From the IMG/VR virus record IMGVR_UViG_3300042691_008769, positions 1 to 26,378 of that record: DNA of 26,378 nucleotides. One strand, written 5' to 3'. The notes beneath the pieces were generated by a model, which saw only the letters and a program-made list of their open reading frames with translations, did no database searches and was not told where the DNA came from. The translations under genes were made by a program, and so were the position numbers. Shown here piece after piece: positions 22,911 to 26,378 of the stretch (positions are counted from its first letter, which is position 1; each line of letters opens with the position of its first letter). Source of the DNA: a virus.

Positions 22911-23240
22911 ATGGCTCGTTTTCAGACTATGGCTGGCGGCAATGACTATCAGGACATCGCCGCGTCACAGAGCAACGTGGTGTTGGCGCGTGCCTCCGCC
23001 AGTGCTGGTGGCGGGGTGGGCGATTACCTGTCGCATGTCCTGGTTATTCCAGAGACGGTGGCTGCCGGCACCATTTCAGTTCAGGACGGCAGCGCGACCG
23101 CCGTCAACATCTTCATCGCGGGCACGCTCCCAAGCCTCGTGCCGTTCGCCATCCCCGTCCAGTCCTACAGCGTCAATGGCGCGTGGAAGATCACGACGGG
23201 TGCGAACGTGCATGTCCGCGCTGTTGGCAATTTCTCGTAG
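22911..23240 (+). CDS. Small beta-rich protein, probable virion component
   Basis: This 109 aa protein is composed of short hydrophobic strands and Gly/Ser/Ala turns (SNVVLARASASAGGGVGDYL, HVLVIPETVAAGTISVQDG, AIPVQSYSVNGAWKITTG) with no Cys and few charged residues, as in decoration or fibre proteins. AAAGGA lies upstream of the ATG. It is the first of a run of small beta-rich genes. Family not recognised. Confidence 0.65.
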   Translation: MARFQTMAGGNDYQDIAASQSNVVLARASASAGGGVGDYLSHVLVIPETVAAGTISVQDGSATAVNIFIAGTLPSLVPFAIPVQSYSVNGAWKITTGANVHVRAVGNFS

Positions 23241-23249
23241 GAGCGCGCC

Positions 23250-23678
23250 ATGTCCATCGGCAATAACACCGAAAACAATATTCTCGACCTGATTTTCCGC
23301 GCGACGGCATGGGCCGATTACGCGGAAAACGACGCCACTTCACCGCACACGAACACGCACGTTGCACTGGCGACGGCCGATCCGACCGACGCCGGCACGA
23401 TGAGTTCGTCGGAGGCGACATACACCATGTACGCCCGTGTCAACGTCGCGCGCTCGACCGGCTGGGCTGCGGCGGCGTCTGGCAGCGTCAGCCCGGCAGC
23501 GGCGATCACCTTCGCTGCCGGTACCGGCGGCTCCGGCACCGTCACGCACTTCAGCGTCGGCAAGACCGGCGGTGGTGCGACCGACATCCTGTGGTCGGGC
23601 ACGGTCACGCCGAACATCGTCACCGGCAACGGCATCACGCCAGAGCTGACGACGGCCACCACCATTACCCTGGATTAA
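23250..23678 (+). CDS. Phage structural protein, tail fibre-associated type
   Basis: This 142 aa protein begins with a helix (NNTENNILDLIFRATAWADY) and then shows HVALATADPTDAGTMSSSEA, a pattern I know from short phage virion proteins of the 'NxLLDxxFR...VALxTADP' kind, followed by Thr/Gly-rich beta strands to the end. Those proteins sit among fibre genes in several phages, so a fibre or receptor-binding role is likely. AGGAG lies seven bases before the ATG. The stop is 4 nt before the next gene. Confidence 0.7.
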   Translation: MSIGNNTENNILDLIFRATAWADYAENDATSPHTNTHVALATADPTDAGTMSSSEATYTMYARVNVARSTGWAAAASGSVSPAAAITFAAGTGGSGTVTHFSVGKTGGGATDILWSGTVTPNIVTGNGITPELTTATTITLD

Positions 23679-23682
23679 CGTC

Positions 23683-24000
23683 ATGTTTGGATGGCTTCTG
23701 CGACTGTTCCGGCGCAAGCCGGAACCAGCGCCCGTCCCCGTGGCTGCCGAGGCGACGATTGTCGTCCGCGCTGCCGGCATGGCTGCTGGCCCACGCCGAC
23801 TGAGCCCGACGCCTGAGCAGATTATGGCGATCGCCGTTGAGGAATCGCACGCGGCCGGCACCACCGACGATGTCGGCGTGAAGAAGGCCATCATGCACGC
23901 TCGAGGCATCTGGAAGCAGGCGCGTGCGGCGGCCAACCATACCGGCAAGGCGGTCGCTATCGAGATCGGCATGAGGAAGGTCATGGTGGAGCCGGATTGA
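23683..24000 (+). CDS. Small basic protein with amphipathic N-terminus
   Basis: This 105 aa protein starts with MFGWLLRLFRRKPEP, a short amphipathic, basic stretch that could bind a membrane, then a Pro/Val/Ala linker. Residues 40-105 are helical (TPEQIMAIAVEESHAAGTTD, KKAIMHARGIWKQARAAAN). No known family. It has one-base overlap with the following gene. It might be a spanin- or lysis-associated peptide or simply a phage accessory protein; nothing decides between these. Confidence 0.6.
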   Translation: MFGWLLRLFRRKPEPAPVPVAAEATIVVRAAGMAAGPRRLSPTPEQIMAIAVEESHAAGTTDDVGVKKAIMHARGIWKQARAAANHTGKAVAIEIGMRKVMVEPD

Positions 24001-24434
24001 TGAACCCGCTTCGTCGAGCGCTGATGGATGGTGATGTGAAGGCTGCGGTGGCTGCCTGGCGCTCAATCGCGCCGCATCTGCCGCCGCCACCGTCAGACGA
24101 AGCGGCGACGGCGTCCATGCACATGGCGCGCACCGCGACGCAGACCATCCCGCCGCGCCTTCGCTACTATTCGCATCGCTGGCTGACGGATCATGGCTAT
24201 CCGTCGCAACTGCCGGACCGCCTTCGTGCACCGGCCGAGCGCATGTATCCCCGCAAGGAAGACGTGGTGGGGATCAGTACCACCACGAAGATCCCGGTGG
24301 TGCGCGAGGCTCTTGTCGGCGCCATGAGCTACGCGGTCGAGGACTGTTACGCCAATGGCGATCGCGATCCGCTGATTGTGAAACCGCAAATGATGGCGGC
24401 CCGAGCGCGCGAGCGGCGCGGCCTGATGCTATGA
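24000..24434 (+). CDS. Unrecognised small phage protein
   Basis: This 144 aa protein is basic and mostly helical, with a Pro-rich patch (PHLPPPPSDEA near residue 30) and a segment PRKEDVVGISTTTKIPVVREAL. I start it at ATG 24000, which shares a base with the previous stop; a TTG one codon upstream is possible. It overlaps the next gene by 4 nt. No function can be assigned. Confidence 0.6.
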   Translation: MNPLRRALMDGDVKAAVAAWRSIAPHLPPPPSDEAATASMHMARTATQTIPPRLRYYSHRWLTDHGYPSQLPDRLRAPAERMYPRKEDVVGISTTTKIPVVREALVGAMSYAVEDCYANGDRDPLIVKPQMMAARARERRGLML

Positions 24435-24772
24435 GCGACCTGATTTATCCTCGGCTGTGGAAGTGTGCGCCGGACGGCCTGCTGTTAGCGCCCGAGGGGT
24501 TACTGGCGCAGATCGCGGCGTTTTACGGAGTCACTATCCAGGGTCCGGCGACAGACGATGATCTGGTGGCCGGGGTGACGTTCTACGCGCCCCAGTGTCA
24601 CATCCGTTATCTGAAGCGTCGCATTGCCGTGGCTATTCGCGACCCTGAATATCGGCGATTGATCCGCGACGCACTCAGCGAGCCCGTCAAGGAACTGGCA
24701 GACCAGACGCGGTGGGCGGCCGAGGCGCTGGCCGACAGCCTGCTACGGATCGAGAACGGGGAGCCGGCCTGA
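24431..24772 (+). CDS. Unrecognised small phage protein
   Basis: This 113 aa protein joins its neighbours through an ATGA overlap at the start and a one-base overlap at the end. The first half holds hydrophobic strand-like stretches (PDGLLLAPEGLLAQIAAFYG, TFYAPQCHIRYLKRRIAVAI). The second half is a long amphipathic helix (EPVKELADQTRWAAEALADS). No membrane segment is convincing. No family recognised. Confidence 0.6.
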   Translation: MSDLIYPRLWKCAPDGLLLAPEGLLAQIAAFYGVTIQGPATDDDLVAGVTFYAPQCHIRYLKRRIAVAIRDPEYRRLIRDALSEPVKELADQTRWAAEALADSLLRIENGEPA

Positions 24773-25443
24773 TGGCGTTCCGCTCCGGTTCTTCGCTGGC
24801 CTACGGTTCGCGCACAACGTCGTCGTTCACGGCGCCGGCTGGCATCGCCAACGACGATATTCTGATGTGTTCGTTGAACTACGGCGGCTTTTCTGTGCCG
24901 GCAGCGCCGACAGCGCCGAGCGGTTGGGCGCTGTGGGATGTGGCGAACGAAGTCACAGGCGGCGGCGGCTGGATTGTGCGCGAGTACTTCTATTGGAAGC
25001 GCGCCAGCGGCGAGAGCGGCACCTACGATTGGACGCACAGCACGGCCAACACCTACGGCTATTTGGCTGCGTACTCTGGCCGGATTCTGACGGGCACGCC
25101 GCTGAGTGCGACATCGCGCAACAGTTCACCGACGGGCACAAGCGGCGTTGGCACCGGCATCACGGCAACCGGATCAAGCTCTGATCTGATCTTCACGTCC
25201 ACCGACCCGACCGGCAGCGCCCGCACTCCACCGACAGGCATGACCGAGCGGTACGACTCGGACGGTTACTGGTCGGACCAGGCGCTCACGGGATCGGGAG
25301 CGACGGGCGACCGCACGCAGACGAACGGCGGCACCGGCTGGATCACGCGCATGGTCGAGGTGCTGGCCCCGGTATGGCCGCCGGACGGATCAGGCGACGC
25401 AGCCACTCGGCTGCGCGTCATCACCACTGGATTGAGATGGTAG
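24772..25443 (+). CDS. Beta-rich virion surface protein
   Basis: This 223 aa protein is Ser/Gly/Thr/Trp/Tyr-rich and has patterns of a jelly-roll or Ig-like adhesin: SSFTAPAGIANDDILMCSLNYG, SGWALWDVANEVTGGGGWIV, YFYWKRASGESGTYDWTHS, and TYGYLAAYSGRILTG. Proteins of this style occur in phage fibres and bacterial surface layers. I take the start at 24772 (overlapping the previous stop by one base) and not the ATG 60 bases earlier, whose leader is Arg-rich and antisense-like. The C-terminal 20 residues are basic. The partial gene at 25895 looks like a relative. Confidence 0.7.
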   Translation: MAFRSGSSLAYGSRTTSSFTAPAGIANDDILMCSLNYGGFSVPAAPTAPSGWALWDVANEVTGGGGWIVREYFYWKRASGESGTYDWTHSTANTYGYLAAYSGRILTGTPLSATSRNSSPTGTSGVGTGITATGSSSDLIFTSTDPTGSARTPPTGMTERYDSDGYWSDQALTGSGATGDRTQTNGGTGWITRMVEVLAPVWPPDGSGDAATRLRVITTGLRW

Positions 25444-25453
25444 GAGGTATGAG

Positions 25454-25888
25454 ATGGCGCGCCATACGGTAGCGGGACGTTCAACGGTGGCCGGCACATC
25501 GCTCCGCGCCATTGCGTCGGTGTTTTCGGTCGCGGCGACGGGTTTCAACCTGCGCGAGGTCGGCGTATTCAACACGACGACGACGGCGGTCGCGGTCAGC
25601 TTGGTGAGGTTCACGAACGCGACCGGCGTCGGTGCCGCGCTGACGGAAGTGGACTTCGACGCGGCCAAGCCTGCGGTGTGTACTGGTTTTGCGGGGCACA
25701 CAGCAGACGGCGCGGTGGGTTCGCCGCTGCGATACGCGAGCCTTGGCGCGGCCATCGGTTCGGGCGTCATCTGGACGTTCGGTGATTCGGGCATCCTGAT
25801 CCCGGTTGGAACGGCCAACGGCATCGGGATTATTTGCCCGACAGGCACGGGCCAGATTCTCGATTATTACTACGAGTGGGACGAATGA
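25454..25888 (+). CDS. Small beta-rich virion protein
   Basis: This 144 aa protein has a basic N-terminus, then regular hydrophobic strands (IASVFSVAATGFNLREVGVF, AVAVSLVRFTNATGVGAALT, VIWTFGDSGILIPVGTANG) and an acidic end (YYYEWDE). The pattern is that of head or fibre decoration proteins. A strong ribosome site, TAGGAGGT, lies five bases before the ATG. A precise family could not be named. Confidence 0.65.
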   Translation: MARHTVAGRSTVAGTSLRAIASVFSVAATGFNLREVGVFNTTTTAVAVSLVRFTNATGVGAALTEVDFDAAKPAVCTGFAGHTADGAVGSPLRYASLGAAIGSGVIWTFGDSGILIPVGTANGIGIICPTGTGQILDYYYEWDE

Positions 25889-25894
25889 GTTCCC

Positions 25895-26378
25895 ATGCCC
25901 GTCGCAATCACCCGCAACGCGACCGACCCGGCCGGCGTATCGTCGGTTAGCAGCGTTACGACATACAGCGCCGTCAGCGTTGGGTCTGCCGCGCCCGCTC
26001 GGCTGGTCGTGGTGGGCATCGGCAAGGAAGTCGCTACGGTTACCGTGTCGAGCGTGACCATAACTGATGACGTTGGCACGCGCTCCATGACATCGATAGG
26101 CGGGACCACATTTGGCAATAACGGCGCGTGGATGTATCGCGGGCCGATCTCCTGGACCGCGACGACGGTTGATATCGCGGTGACGTGGAGCGGTGCGGTC
26201 ACGAACGTACAAAATCACATCTCGGTCTACGTGCTGACTGATGCGATGGGGCCGCCGAGTTCGTCCGGCACCAACACCTCAACCGACATGGACGCGACCG
26301 CGCCGCTCACCACCGGCTCGCGCACCATCAACACGAACGGCGGGATGATTGCCTTCGCGTCGTGCGCGACCGACACGG
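25895..26378 (+). CDS. Beta-rich virion protein, truncated by window end
   Basis: An open frame starts at ATG 25895, 6 bases after the previous stop, and runs off the window after 161 codons without a stop. The protein starts MPVAITRNATDPAGVSS and continues with strands such as RLVVVGIGKEVATVTVSSVT and ISVYVLTDAMG. Its Ser/Thr/Gly-rich composition and a Trp-rich middle recall the 24772 protein. It belongs to the same likely fibre or decoration cluster. No upstream ribosome site is strong, so the start is tentative. Confidence 0.6.
   Translation, partial: MPVAITRNATDPAGVSSVSSVTTYSAVSVGSAAPARLVVVGIGKEVATVTVSSVTITDDVGTRSMTSIGGTTFGNNGAWMYRGPISWTATTVDIAVTWSGAVTNVQNHISVYVLTDAMGPPSSSGTNTSTDMDATAPLTTGSRTINTNGGMIAFASCATDT

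Overview
The window is one continuous stretch of high-GC, tailed-phage DNA (roughly 60-65% GC by eye). It reads as the virion and packaging half of a podovirus-like genome. The order is tail fibre, large terminase, portal, scaffold, major capsid protein, two T7-type tail tube proteins, a gp13-like GNAT protein, a gp14-like internal protein beginning Met-Cys, and two large ejection proteins. Every protein gene is on the + strand and most stop/start codons overlap or lie within 20 bp. No integrase, repressor, RNA polymerase, replication gene or endolysin is visible, so a free phage and a prophage cannot be told apart. The GC content, the codon choice and a small DUF6127-like membrane protein point to an alphaproteobacterial host; that is inference.

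Layout. Bases 12-3217 hold a tail fibre, an unrecognised virion-like protein and a small Gly-rich protein. Bases 3221-9285 hold terminase, portal, scaffold and capsid, closed by a perfect UUCG-capped terminator. A promoter-like site flanked by inverted TTGACA/TGTCAA motifs precedes the scaffold gene. Bases 9341-18214 hold connector, tail tube and internal (ejection) proteins. Bases 18215-18566 are the only long gap: a minus-strand tRNA-His, a hairpin-dense stretch that may be a structured RNA, and a dyad sharing an 11-12 bp motif with the scaffold promoter region.

Bases 18567-19937 hold a further virion protein followed by two hairpins, the second a good terminator. Bases 19949-22898 hold the DUF6127-like membrane protein, an HTH-metallophosphoesterase interrupted in its active site by an intein, and two small accessory genes. 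Bases 22911-26378 are a run of short genes, several encoding beta-rich, Ser/Thr/Gly-rich proteins that look like fibre or decoration components. The last gene is cut by the window edge.

The most notable item is the 282-residue intein (20711-21556). It lies directly after the Asp-x-His metal-binding motif of the phosphoesterase. It carries a zinc-knuckle-like CxxC...CxxH and a PD-(D/E)xK-like nuclease segment instead of an obvious LAGLIDADG or HNH domain, and its DNA is clearly richer in A+T than the flanks. The second is the antisense tRNA/structured-RNA island.
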